Shown here: piece after piece, positions 1-7,420 of the stretch | Numbering within the stretch: the stretch's first letter is position 1 | How the letters are laid out: every line of letters begins with the position of its first letter | Source of the DNA: Limosilactobacillus pontis | Lineage (GTDB): Bacteria; Bacillota; Bacilli; Lactobacillales; Lactobacillaceae | Length of the DNA stretch: 64,000 bases | Assembly: GCF_002940945.1 (NCBI RefSeq) | Contig: NZ_PNFV01000002.1 | Span: forward strand, 1 to 64,000 | Direction of reading: 5' to 3' | Notes under the pieces: model-generated | Databases searched by the model: none | The model's input: only the letters and a program-made list of their open reading frames with translations | What the model was told of the DNA's origin: nothing | Position numbers and translations under genes: made by a program

Positions 1-1
1 A

Positions 2-598
2 CATTGGCAATTACTTTATAAATACCAAGGGATTGATGGATTGCGATCTACTCACCACAATCGTAGCTATTCAAAGGAATTTAAGCTGGCTTTGGTTCAA
101 CAATATCAGGAATCAACAGACTCCCTTGAAGTATTCGCAATCAAACATGGACTAAAATCAAAAAGACAATTATCAAATTGGATTATCCAGTATAATGAAT
201 CAAAACTAACGGCTTGTACGCCAAGAAAGCGAGATTCAATTATGCCAGGACGTAAAACTACTTTTGAAGAACGATTATCGATAATTGAGGAACTGATTAA
301 ACATGACATCAACTACAATTGGGCAGTAGATAAATACCACGTTAGTTACCAACAAGTCTATGGTTGGTATCAAAAATACCGTAAAAGTGGCAATGACCCG
401 CAATCACTTCGTGATCGGCGGGGTAAAGCCAAGCCGAAGGAAGTATGGACAGAACTTGATCAGCTAAAAGCCGAAAATCGATTATTAAAGGCCCAACTTC
501 TTCGTAAAGAAATGGAAGATGCCTATTCAAAAAAAGTAATGGAAATACGCAATCGGGAGGTGAACGGTTCCTCAAACAACAAGCCATCAAAGAACTAA
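2..598 (+). CDS. IS3-family transposase OrfA (5' end outside the window)
   Basis: OrfA supplies the DNA-recognition half of the transposase. The frame is open all the way to the window edge: before the TTG at 41 the codons read as a plausible OrfA stretch ending Y-Q-G-I-D-G-L-R-S. The true start is therefore upstream and the TTG at 41 is not a convincing start. Two helix-turn-helix segments are seen, one around the KEFKLALVQQY stretch and one around FEERLSIIEELI with WYQKYRKSG. They are followed by a leucine-rich coiled coil (ELDQLKAENRLLKAQL) typical of OrfA multimerisation. The frame ends at TAA 596-598, after the slippery site at 529-535. Confidence 0.85.
   Translation, partial: HWQLLYKYQGIDGLRSTHHNRSYSKEFKLALVQQYQESTDSLEVFAIKHGLKSKRQLSNWIIQYNESKLTACTPRKRDSIMPGRKTTFEERLSIIEELIKHDINYNWAVDKYHVSYQQVYGWYQKYRKSGNDPQSLRDRRGKAKPKEVWTELDQLKAENRLLKAQLLRKEMEDAYSKKVMEIRNREVNGSSNNKPSKN
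529..535 (+). other. Programmed -1 ribosomal frameshift site (A7)
   Basis: Seven A residues lie as A AAA AAA with respect to the OrfA frame (codons 530-532 and 533-535). Slipping back one base moves ribosomes into the OrfB frame, which is open from 508 onward and has no ATG before its conserved start region. This is the standard arrangement for making the IS3-family OrfAB fusion transposase. Confidence 0.8.
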
Positions 599-1446
599 AT
601 CAAGAACATGACTGGCCAATTAGTACCTTGTGTCAGATCGCTGGTATAACTAGAGATGCCTATTACAAGTGGCTTTATAGAAAGTCAAGTAATTATCAAG
701 CTGAGCAGTCAGAGCTACTTAAAGCCATTTTAGAACTAGAAGAAGAACACAAATGGACACTGGGCTACCTAGCAATGACAACACAGTTAGCTTTCGAAAA
801 TAAGCTAAGTTTCAAGGCGGGACTAAAGCGGGTAACTAATTGTATGAGAAACCATGGAATCAGAGCTAATATCCGGAAGAGGAAACATAATCGCGTTAAG
901 CGCCACGAAGAATATATCAATGACAATTTACTCAATGAACAATTTGATCGGCAGAGTAAAAACGAAGTTTGGGTAACCGATACTACAGAGGTCTTATATG
1001 GGATAGACCAGGTAAGGAAGGTTCGCGTACATGTCGTTTTGGATCTATATGGACGTTACGCTTTAAGCTACAATATCTCATCTACAGAAACCGCAGTGTC
1101 AGCAATTGAAGTATTTGAGCGTGCCTTCAAAGTGGAACCAGATGCCCATCCACTGATCCATACGGATCGCGGATCAGCATATTGTTCAATGGCTTTCAAT
1201 AACTATTTAGCCGACCAAAACTGTATTCACAGCATGTCACACCCAGGCCATCCTTGGGAGAACTCGCCGATGGAACGCTGGTGGAATGATTTTAAGCTCA
1301 TTTGGTTAGCCAAACGCTCGCGGCCTAAAACATTGACGGAATTAGAACAATCAGTAAAGGAAGCTATTAAATATTTCAACACTCAACGAGCTTATACATC
1401 CAAAAACGGCTTGACCGCGGAAAAATTCCGCGCTCAAGCCGCATAA
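535..1446 (+). CDS. IS3-family transposase OrfB, DDE catalytic part (made as OrfAB by frameshift)
   Basis: This is the RNase H-fold integrase domain that cuts and joins the element ends. The OrfB frame is open from 508 and becomes recognisable at about 562 (ERFLKQQAIKEL), so it should be read from the frameshift site rather than from the TTG at 628. The catalytic acids are visible: the D in WVTDTTEV, the D in HTDRGSAY and the E in SPMERWWNDF, with the spacing expected for a DDE enzyme. An HTH_21-type region (GYLAMTTQLAF, then RKRKHNRVKRHEEY) precedes it. No internal stop is seen, so the catalytic half looks intact. Confidence 0.9.
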   Translation, partial: SNGNTQSGGERFLKQQAIKELNQEHDWPISTLCQIAGITRDAYYKWLYRKSSNYQAEQSELLKAILELEEEHKWTLGYLAMTTQLAFENKLSFKAGLKRVTNCMRNHGIRANIRKRKHNRVKRHEEYINDNLLNEQFDRQSKNEVWVTDTTEVLYGIDQVRKVRVHVVLDLYGRYALSYNISSTETAVSAIEVFERAFKVEPDAHPLIHTDRGSAYCSMAFNNYLADQNCIHSMSHPGHPWENSPMERWWNDFKLIWLAKRSRPKTLTELEQSVKEAIKYFNTQRAYTSKNGLTAEKFRAQAA

Positions 1447-1540
1447 ACTATTTTTCTATTTGAACTGTATACTTGACAGGCGCTAGTGCCGATTCTGAAT
1501 ACCTGGCGTTTTTGTTGTTTACTTTCTTTCTTACTTTGTA

Positions 1541-3325
1541 CTATGGCTCAAATTCCTGACTGCCCGGGATCACCATGATGTAGTTAAGAATCCGCTGGGC
1601 ATAGGATTGCTTGTTTTCATAAGATTGAATGGCGGAATTAAGTTCAGCCAGGTTGTTGGTAATAAGTCCATCGACATTGTTATACATTTCCTGCATCATT
1701 ACTGGCCGTTCATCAACTGTCCAGGCGTAGACAACCTTACCCTGAAGATGAGCCAGGCTAATGAAGTCGTCCGTTAAGGTCGAATACTCCATTGAGTAAC
1801 CATTTGCTGCTGTATTCGGGTAGGTGAAATTGTAGGGCTGGATATAGATAACCGGAATCTGAGGTGCATACTTACGCATTCCCGTGACCACCCGGTAGTC
1901 CAAAGATTGCACCTGGTCGTGGTGACGCAGCAGCGTATCGGCGTAACGGTGGCTGAATCGTGTCAGCATATCTTTAGAGTCGTGCGGGGTTGTTTTAACT
2001 TCGACCAGGAGTTTCTGATGCAAACGATCGGCCGCTTTAAGGTAGTCGTCGAAACTGGCAATCTTAGCTTTGTGGCCGTTCTCATGGACCTTTAGGCTGG
2101 TCAGCTGGCGAAGAGTCAGTTGGTAAGGCGCCTTATTCACGCCAGCCAGTTCCTTGAGGTTCTCGTCGTGCATGACAACGAACTGGTGATCCTTGGTCTC
2201 ATGAATATCCATCTCGATGTAATCAGGATGGAGATGGTGGGTCTTCTCCATCGCCGGAATCGTGTTCTGCACCCCGTTCTTCTCAGCAACTCCACGGTGA
2301 GAGATTGTCAGCGGCCGGCGGTTCGTCCCGACTAAGTAAAAGCTAGCGCTGACCAGGGTAACAAAGACGATCAGGCTGCCAGCCACAGCCAGCACCCGTT
2401 TGACCCCGCAACTAGCAGTGAAGGCAATCGGGTGATCAGGCAGGGCGTTCCCCAGTGGCGTAGTCAATGCCTGAATCGTTACCACGCCAATCCAGATGGC
2501 CAGGCACTCACTGCCCAGCTGGACCAGGGTTAAGTTGATGATGGCAGTCACCAAGGATAATTTCCCGGGTAATAAATCTAATAGGCATTGAATTCCCACC
2601 AACATGCCATAGAAGACAACCATGACAACGCTGGCGACCAGACCGATCAACAAGATTCTGGCAACCAGCGGCCACCACCGCCCATGATTGGTTAGGCGCC
2701 AGCTATTAGCCAAAGCCACCCGCGGCCGTTGCTTCTTATAGACCATCAGTGGCAGGGCCAGCAGGTAGCGAACACCTAACACAACCATCACCGTGTAGAA
2801 CAGGATTAGTACCGTCAGCAGGAAGGTATTGCGGGTCATGAAGTCGAGAATAAAAGCCGGAATCTGCACCTTTGATAGCAATGGGGTTCGAAAGACAAGG
2901 TCGGCAAAGGGAATCACTAAGACAAAGTAGCCCAGCAGGACCAGAAGCGAGGAAAAACGCAGCTGACGAAGGGCCTGCCCGCTCTCCTTAAGCAGGTGTC
3001 GAACGCTAATCGTCCCATTCTGAATATCGCGAACACCAAGAAGGACGATCGCAAACTGCCAGTAGATAACAAGAAGAAGGGCTACCAACTCAAGCAGGAG
3101 CGCTACTACGACCAGAGGATGCTGACTGACAAGCGTCATAATATTTTGGTAGGAAACAAACGGGATCGCCCCCGCCTGGAGAACATAGGTGGTCATCAGA
3201 CGAAAGACCGGGATGGCTACCAATTGGATCACCAGATCAACACTGACGAAGAGAGTCAGGTAGACCCACCAGTGTTGACGGAATCGCTGAGTACCCCGCT
3301 TGATTTCCGATAAGGTATTTTTCAT
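1541..3325 (-). CDS. Glycerophosphodiester phosphodiesterase with N-terminal membrane domain
   Basis: It hydrolyses glycerophosphodiesters to glycerol-3-phosphate and an alcohol, probably at the outer face of the membrane, recycling phospholipid or teichoic acid headgroups. Residues 1 to about 335 hold around eight hydrophobic segments of the GPDPase membrane domain. The catalytic barrel follows, with HRG at about 342, EMDIHETKD about 30 residues later and MHDENL after that: the family's His, Glu/Asp and His residues. At 594 residues it matches the two-domain lactobacillus form. The stop lies about 60 bases from the right end of the insertion sequence, so the element may have replaced its original terminator. 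The reading frame itself looks intact. Confidence 0.9.
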   Translation of the reverse strand: MKNTLSEIKRGTQRFRQHWWVYLTLFVSVDLVIQLVAIPVFRLMTTYVLQAGAIPFVSYQNIMTLVSQHPLVVVALLLELVALLLVIYWQFAIVLLGVRDIQNGTISVRHLLKESGQALRQLRFSSLLVLLGYFVLVIPFADLVFRTPLLSKVQIPAFILDFMTRNTFLLTVLILFYTVMVVLGVRYLLALPLMVYKKQRPRVALANSWRLTNHGRWWPLVARILLIGLVASVVMVVFYGMLVGIQCLLDLLPGKLSLVTAIINLTLVQLGSECLAIWIGVVTIQALTTPLGNALPDHPIAFTASCGVKRVLAVAGSLIVFVTLVSASFYLVGTNRRPLTISHRGVAEKNGVQNTIPAMEKTHHLHPDYIEMDIHETKDHQFVVMHDENLKELAGVNKAPYQLTLRQLTSLKVHENGHKAKIASFDDYLKAADRLHQKLLVEVKTTPHDSKDMLTRFSHRYADTLLRHHDQVQSLDYRVVTGMRKYAPQIPVIYIQPYNFTYPNTAANGYSMEYSTLTDDFISLAHLQGKVVYAWTVDERPVMMQEMYNNVDGLITNNLAELNSAIQSYENKQSYAQRILNYIMVIPGSQEFEP

Positions 3326-3399
3326 GTTGCTGCTTCTTTCAAATAGTCTTTATTGAATATTATACGTGTTTCCTATGGTAAAGAATGACAGAAACGCAA

Positions 3400-3437
3400 A
3401 TGACACCAGATAAATCCGCGGATTTATCTGGTGTCAT
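3400..3437 (-). terminator. Perfect 38-nt palindrome, probable terminator of the aldo/keto reductase gene
   Basis: Two 19-base arms (first arm ATGACACCAGATAAATCCG) are exact reverse complements with no loop. It lies 18 bases past the stop of the minus-strand reductase gene. The T run on that strand is weak (TTTGCGTTTC), so an intrinsic terminator is likely but not certain. Confidence 0.6.
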
Positions 3438-3455
3438 AACTCAAAACCATTTATC

Positions 3456-4322
3456 CTAGAAATCAACCTCATCGGGGTCCTTACACTGGCCACCGAGGTT
3501 TGGCAGCTCGCTGATCGTCTTCATGTCCGAATCGCTCAGTTCGAAGTCAAAGATCTGTGTGTTCTGAACCATCCGATCAGGGTGGACCGACTTCGGTAAC
3601 GGCAAGACGCCCTGCTGGAGAATCCAGCGCAGGCTAATTTGAGCAGTCGTCTTGCCGTACTTTGCAGCCAGCTTCTCCATCGTCGGATTGGTCAAGACCT
3701 TGGCACCCTGACCACCTAACGGCCCCCAACCTTCGACCAGAATGTTGTGGGCCTGGAGATACTTAATCTCCTGGGTGTGTGGCCAACCAGGGTGGACCTC
3801 AATTTGATCAACCGCTGGCGCTACCTTAGCCGTCTTCATTAGGTCAATAACATGGTGCGGCATGAAGTTGCTGAGTCCCAGCGCCCGAATCTTGCCCTCA
3901 TGATAGGCATCTTCCATTGCTCGCCAGGTTTCAGCATTAATTTCAGCGGCCTGATCACCGAATTGCTTCTGATTAGCTGGCCAGTGGATCAGGTAGAGGT
4001 CTAAATAGTCCATTCCCAGTTTCTCTAGGCTTTCGTCCAGGGCCTTCTTAGTTGATTCATAGCCCCGTTCCGTATTCCAAAGCTTGCTGGTGACAAAGAG
4101 ACGGTGCCGGTCAATCCCGGAATCCTTGATTCCCTTGCCAACAGCTTCCTCATTACCGTAAACAGCGGCCGTGTCGATATGACGATAGCCGACCTCGATC
4201 GCATCGGCGACAGCCTGTTCAGCGACATCGGCCGGGGTACGGAAGGTCCCGTAACCGACACATGGGATCGTGACCCCATTGTTCAGTCGCAGTGGCGAGT
4301 TGATATTCTTTAATTCTGCCAT
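3456..4322 (-). CDS. Aldo/keto reductase (2,5-diketogluconate reductase-like, AKR5 type)
   Basis: NADPH-dependent carbonyl reductase with a TIM-barrel fold; the physiological substrate cannot be told. The AKR catalytic tetrad is complete: D50 and Y55 in RHIDTAAVYGNEEA, K80 in LFVTSKLW, H113 in LYLIHWP. The ATG at 4322 is chosen because AAAGGAGT sits directly upstream; the frame also extends to 4379, but nothing supports a longer protein. Length (288 residues) is normal for the family. It is divergently transcribed from the class I amidotransferase, from which it is separated by an AT-rich gap of about 130 bases, and it appears to be a single-gene unit. Confidence 0.93.
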   Translation of the reverse strand: MAELKNINSPLRLNNGVTIPCVGYGTFRTPADVAEQAVADAIEVGYRHIDTAAVYGNEEAVGKGIKDSGIDRHRLFVTSKLWNTERGYESTKKALDESLEKLGMDYLDLYLIHWPANQKQFGDQAAEINAETWRAMEDAYHEGKIRALGLSNFMPHHVIDLMKTAKVAPAVDQIEVHPGWPHTQEIKYLQAHNILVEGWGPLGGQGAKVLTNPTMEKLAAKYGKTTAQISLRWILQQGVLPLPKSVHPDRMVQNTQIFDFELSDSDMKTISELPNLGGQCKDPDEVDF

Positions 4323-4450
4323 ATTTCTCACTCCTTTTAATGTTACCTCAATTGTATAATCAATCTGTAATAATTGCACAGATCATGACTTCTACGGTAA
4401 TATATGGTAAATTATTAAAATATAATTAGAAAAAACAAGGAGATCATCTT

Positions 4451-5170
4451 ATGCGACCACGAATTGCCATCCCTGCTGACACCCTGAATGAGGCCACTAA
4501 CATCATTAACGAGCGAAACGCCGCCTTCGCCCCGCGGCCTATGATCGAAGCAATCGTCAAGTCGGGTGGCCTTCCGGTGATCCTCCCCAGCGTTGATCCA
4601 GCCTTGGCCGTCGAATACCGTGACCTGTTTGACGGCGTAATCTTCGCAGGCGGAGCAGACGTTGATCCGGCTTTCTTCAACGAGGAGCCCCATGAGGCAC
4701 TTGGTTTAACCTATCGCAAACGGGACCTCTTTGAGATTGCTCTGGTCAAGGAGGCAGTCCATGCCAACAAAGCCATCATGGGGATTTGCCGGGGGATGCA
4801 GCTAATTAACATTGCTCTCGGCGGCTCAGTCTACCAGGACCTGTCGGAAGACCCGCTCAAGACCCTCAAACACGATCAAGAAGCTCCAGGCAACCTACCT
4901 TCCCACCACATTAACGTTAAAAAAGACAGCCGGATCTTCCAATTAGTCGGCAAGCGTCCCTACGTTAACTCCCGTCATCACCAAGCCCTTCATAAAATTG
5001 CCCCCGTACTCCGGGTTACAGCAACAGCAGATGACCAGGTTCCTGAAGCTGTCGAATCCATCAATAATGACCGAATTCTCGCCGTTCAGTGGCATCCTGA
5101 GAATATGTTCAAGCACTATGAGTATTCTCAAAGTCTCTTTAGGGATCTGATTAAACGGGCGGCAGAATAA
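4451..5170 (+). CDS. Class I glutamine amidotransferase / gamma-glutamyl-GABA hydrolase family (peptidase C26)
   Basis: It belongs to the PuuD-like family that hydrolyses gamma-glutamyl amide bonds in the cytoplasm. The catalytic triad is visible: nucleophile C113 in GICRGMQL, with H215 and E217 in VQWHPEN. An oxyanion glycine stretch (FAGGADVDP) lies near residue 66. RBS AAGGAG lies 8 bases before the ATG. The gene stands alone on the + strand, with an AT-rich upstream region containing TATAAT at 4421, and shares a bidirectional terminator with glutamate-cysteine ligase. Whether its substrate is gamma-glutamyl-GABA or another gamma-glutamyl compound is unknown; the convergent glutathione-precursor gene makes a gamma-glutamyl role attractive but unproven. 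Confidence 0.88.
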   Translation: MRPRIAIPADTLNEATNIINERNAAFAPRPMIEAIVKSGGLPVILPSVDPALAVEYRDLFDGVIFAGGADVDPAFFNEEPHEALGLTYRKRDLFEIALVKEAVHANKAIMGICRGMQLINIALGGSVYQDLSEDPLKTLKHDQEAPGNLPSHHINVKKDSRIFQLVGKRPYVNSRHHQALHKIAPVLRVTATADDQVPEAVESINNDRILAVQWHPENMFKHYEYSQSLFRDLIKRAAE

Positions 5171-5171
5171 T

Positions 5172-5204
5172 AAAAACTGGAGGAAACTGTCCTCCAGTTT
5201 TTAT
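5172..5204. terminator. Bidirectional intrinsic terminator
   Basis: The stem AAAACTGGAGG / CCTCCAGTTTT with a short loop has A runs on the left and T runs on the right. It serves the amidotransferase gene (+) and the convergent glutamate-cysteine ligase gene (-), whose stop codon overlaps it. Confidence 0.9.
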
Positions 5205-6544
5205 TATCTCGCCAATGCTGCGCGCAGTTCATCGGCGGTATAGGTCTTACCATCCTCAAACCCCTTGAAAGGATGGATAGTCTCCAAGGCCGCCTCTTGG
5301 TAGCGTTTGGCCCGGCGCAGGGCATAGGCAGTCAGGGAATTATCTTGGACATATTTGAGGAGCTTGGCACTCGGTGTCGTCACCGGGTTGATAATTCGAT
5401 CCTCTAGGTCTTCAAGGATTTCGGAATACTCCGGCCCCAGCTGGATCTGGTTGGCGTAACGCTCCAAGTGCTTAATAACGGCAAGAGCTTTGGCCTGATA
5501 ATGGCATGGATCTGTCGGTAGCTCCTCGGCAACCACCTCATTCATTTGGTTGGCCAAGGTGAGCACCGGATTGACCTCGTCGTCCTTTAGCGCTGGATGT
5601 GTAATGAAGTAGGAAGCCAGCAGGCGGATGAAGCGCAGGGTCCCCGTCCGTACACCCACTGAACTACTTGGATCTAAATCTAGCATCCGCAGTTCAAGGT
5701 ACTCAACCCCAGTTTTTGGTAGCTGTTTAAGGTTTTTGTTCCCCTTAAATCGCACCGAATCGTGAAACTCATAATCTGAGGTCAGGATCCCTTGTTTAAC
5801 CCCCTCCTCAATCCGGTCGACGTAACGCTGGACGTTCGTGTAGTCCCCCGTGAACTTGGTCCCAAAGCCACGGCTGCTTTGTCGGATACTACGGACAGGG
5901 TGAGGCATTTCATGACCAGGCGCAAAATAGTTTTCCTCGGCAATCGGACTGGCCCCAAACAGGTAGGTAATAAACCAGCGGTAGCGGACAAACCCTTGGG
6001 CGAGAACGGCGTAGAGGTAGTTACGTACCGCCACCTCATTTGCAAATTGATCGCCACACTTGTCTAGGACCAGCTGAATGACCTGCTTATCAATGCTTAG
6101 ATTGATGTGGGCGCCACAGGGAGTTCCTTCAGAGTAGCCATGACGCTTGGTCCACTCCTTCAGGTAAGCCTCCATCTTTGACCCCCGCTTAGCTATTTGG
6201 AGCTGGGTTTTATCCTTAGGGAGTTTAGGTGGCATCGATAGCGGCCAGAGGAGCTCACCTGGTGCCAATGCAGACCGTAGAGTATTATTGATGACATAGA
6301 GGTAATGCATGGCGTCAAGAGCATGTTTAGCCGACGGTGTAACCATCTCAGACATTGTCTCCAGGTAGTCGTTGGTCAGCCAAGGATTGGTTTTCTCGTC
6401 GCCAATACCAGCAGGATACGGCTCTTGACTAATCTGGCCCATTTCGTCAACCCGTTGCATCTCAATCTCCAGACCCATCGTAAAGTTCGAGGTCTTGGCA
6501 ATCGCCTCGTTATCAAAGATTAGTTGACCGATCCTGCTAAACAT
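5204..6544 (-). CDS. gshA: Glutamate-cysteine ligase (gamma-glutamylcysteine synthetase)
   Basis: It joins glutamate and cysteine with ATP to make gamma-glutamylcysteine, the first step towards glutathione. The N-terminal GLEIEMQRVD corresponds to the ATP/glutamate site of the GshA family, and GTPCGAHINLSID is the central conserved glycine/histidine stretch. The 446-residue length matches the ligase domain found at the front of bifunctional GshAB proteins in lactic acid bacteria, but no ATP-grasp domain follows. No glutathione synthetase gene is present in the window. The cell may therefore accumulate gamma-glutamylcysteine or carry gshB elsewhere. RBS-like GGGGAAGGG precedes the ATG. It is monocistronic with its own terminator. 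Confidence 0.85.
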   Translation of the reverse strand: MFSRIGQLIFDNEAIAKTSNFTMGLEIEMQRVDEMGQISQEPYPAGIGDEKTNPWLTNDYLETMSEMVTPSAKHALDAMHYLYVINNTLRSALAPGELLWPLSMPPKLPKDKTQLQIAKRGSKMEAYLKEWTKRHGYSEGTPCGAHINLSIDKQVIQLVLDKCGDQFANEVAVRNYLYAVLAQGFVRYRWFITYLFGASPIAEENYFAPGHEMPHPVRSIRQSSRGFGTKFTGDYTNVQRYVDRIEEGVKQGILTSDYEFHDSVRFKGNKNLKQLPKTGVEYLELRMLDLDPSSSVGVRTGTLRFIRLLASYFITHPALKDDEVNPVLTLANQMNEVVAEELPTDPCHYQAKALAVIKHLERYANQIQLGPEYSEILEDLEDRIINPVTTPSAKLLKYVQDNSLTAYALRRAKRYQEAALETIHPFKGFEDGKTYTADELRAALAR

Positions 6545-6638
6545 AACCCTTCCCCCTTAAATAAGATTTTTCTAATAATTAAATAATTTTTTAATAATAT
6601 AACTTATTGTCAAACGATCAGCAAGTTTAGAAAATAAT

Positions 6639-6675
6639 AAAATACGCCCGCGATATATCGTCGCGAGCGTATTTT
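6639..6675 (-). terminator. Terminator downstream of the maltose operon
   Basis: AAAATACGC...CGCGA pairs with TCGCG...GCGTATTTT around a short AT loop. It lies about 60 bases past the beta-phosphoglucomutase stop, with T residues on the minus strand. Confidence 0.75.
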
Positions 6676-6683
6676 ACTTAAGA

Positions 6684-6730
6684 AACAAATGACCAATGAT
6701 TGATCGGTTGTAGTATGAGAGTCATTTGTT
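6684..6730 (-). repeat. Inverted repeat between pgmB and its terminator
   Basis: AACAAATGAC at 6684-6693 is the exact reverse complement of GTCATTTGTT at 6721-6730, with a 27-base spacer. It may form a 3' untranslated hairpin protecting the transcript. No T run follows directly. Confidence 0.5.
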
Positions 6731-6735
6731 ATTTA

Positions 6736-7401
6736 TTACTTGTCCATTTGTTCCTTAATGGCTGCCAATGAAACATCACTAGTGTGAGCGAACTTTACAT
6801 CGGCATCCTGTAGTGATGAACCGAAGCCGATTGACGTTTCGCCAGCCCGGTTAATCGATTCGATCCCGGCTTGAGCATCTTCTAAACCAGCAACCTGATT
6901 AGCAGGCAGGTTCATCAGTTTGGCTGCTTCGCTGTAGATTTCCGGATCCGGCTTACCGTGTGTCAGCTTAGCCGGGTCAACAATCCCTTCAAAGTAGTCG
7001 GTAATTTGCAGGTACTTGAGAACCTTTGGCGCGTTCTTGGAAGCTGAAGCCAGTACAATATGATAATTATGAGCCTTCAATTCATCTAACAGGTCCTTCA
7101 TCCCAGGCAGGATGTCGGCCGGCGTCAGGGTCTCAACCAGTTTAATGTAGTTGTCGTTCTTTTCCGTTGCCAGAGCAACCTTCTCATCCTGGCTATAGTC
7201 GTTTTCGTGGCCACCAGCCTTAAGGATTAGCTCCAAAGAGTCCATCCGGCTGACTCCCTTCAAACTGTCCGCGAGTTCGGGTGTCCATTCAGTGCCTACC
7301 TTATCGGCAAGCTGGTGCCATGCCTGGCCGTGAAAACGAGCCGTGTCGGCAATCACACCATCAAGGTCAAAAGCAAAACCTTTAAGATCTTCAAACTTCA
7401 T
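6736..7401 (-). CDS. pgmB: Beta-phosphoglucomutase
   Basis: It converts beta-glucose-1-phosphate, the product of maltose phosphorylase, to glucose-6-phosphate. It is a HAD-superfamily enzyme: FDLDGVIADT at residues 11-20 gives the nucleophile D12 and acid/base D14, followed by the helical cap. Later HAD motifs include S (VLASASKN), K (HGKPDPEIY) and the acidic pair (GLEDAQAGIES). Length (221 residues) is typical. It sits 19 bases after maltose phosphorylase and is certainly cotranscribed with it. The order carrier, phosphorylase, mutase is the standard maltose catabolic unit of heterofermentative lactobacilli. Confidence 0.96.
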   Translation of the reverse strand: MKFEDLKGFAFDLDGVIADTARFHGQAWHQLADKVGTEWTPELADSLKGVSRMDSLELILKAGGHENDYSQDEKVALATEKNDNYIKLVETLTPADILPGMKDLLDELKAHNYHIVLASASKNAPKVLKYLQITDYFEGIVDPAKLTHGKPDPEIYSEAAKLMNLPANQVAGLEDAQAGIESINRAGETSIGFGSSLQDADVKFAHTSDVSLAAIKEQMDK

Positions 7402-7420
7402 TCTCTGTCTGCCCCCGTAA

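Larger units (their letters stand above)
1..1478 (+). mobile_element. IS3-family (IS150-like) insertion sequence, left end outside the window
   Basis: Two overlapping reading frames encode the OrfA and OrfB parts of an IS3-type transposase, with a -1 slippery heptamer between them. After the OrfB stop at 1446 there are about 30 AT-rich bases ending near ACTTGACA at 1478, read as the right end; its inward form is TGTCAAGTATACAGTTC. The left inverted repeat and target duplication lie beyond base 1, so the exact borders and the terminal repeat cannot be confirmed here. Lower GC than the neighbouring genes fits a recent arrival. The element points towards the 3' end of the minus-strand glycerophosphodiesterase gene. 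Confidence 0.85.

Noticed and set aside
628..1446. OrfB starting independently at TTG 628
   Set aside because: The frame is open from 508 and its conserved beginning lies near 562; the A7 site at 529-535 gives the expected frameshift fusion.
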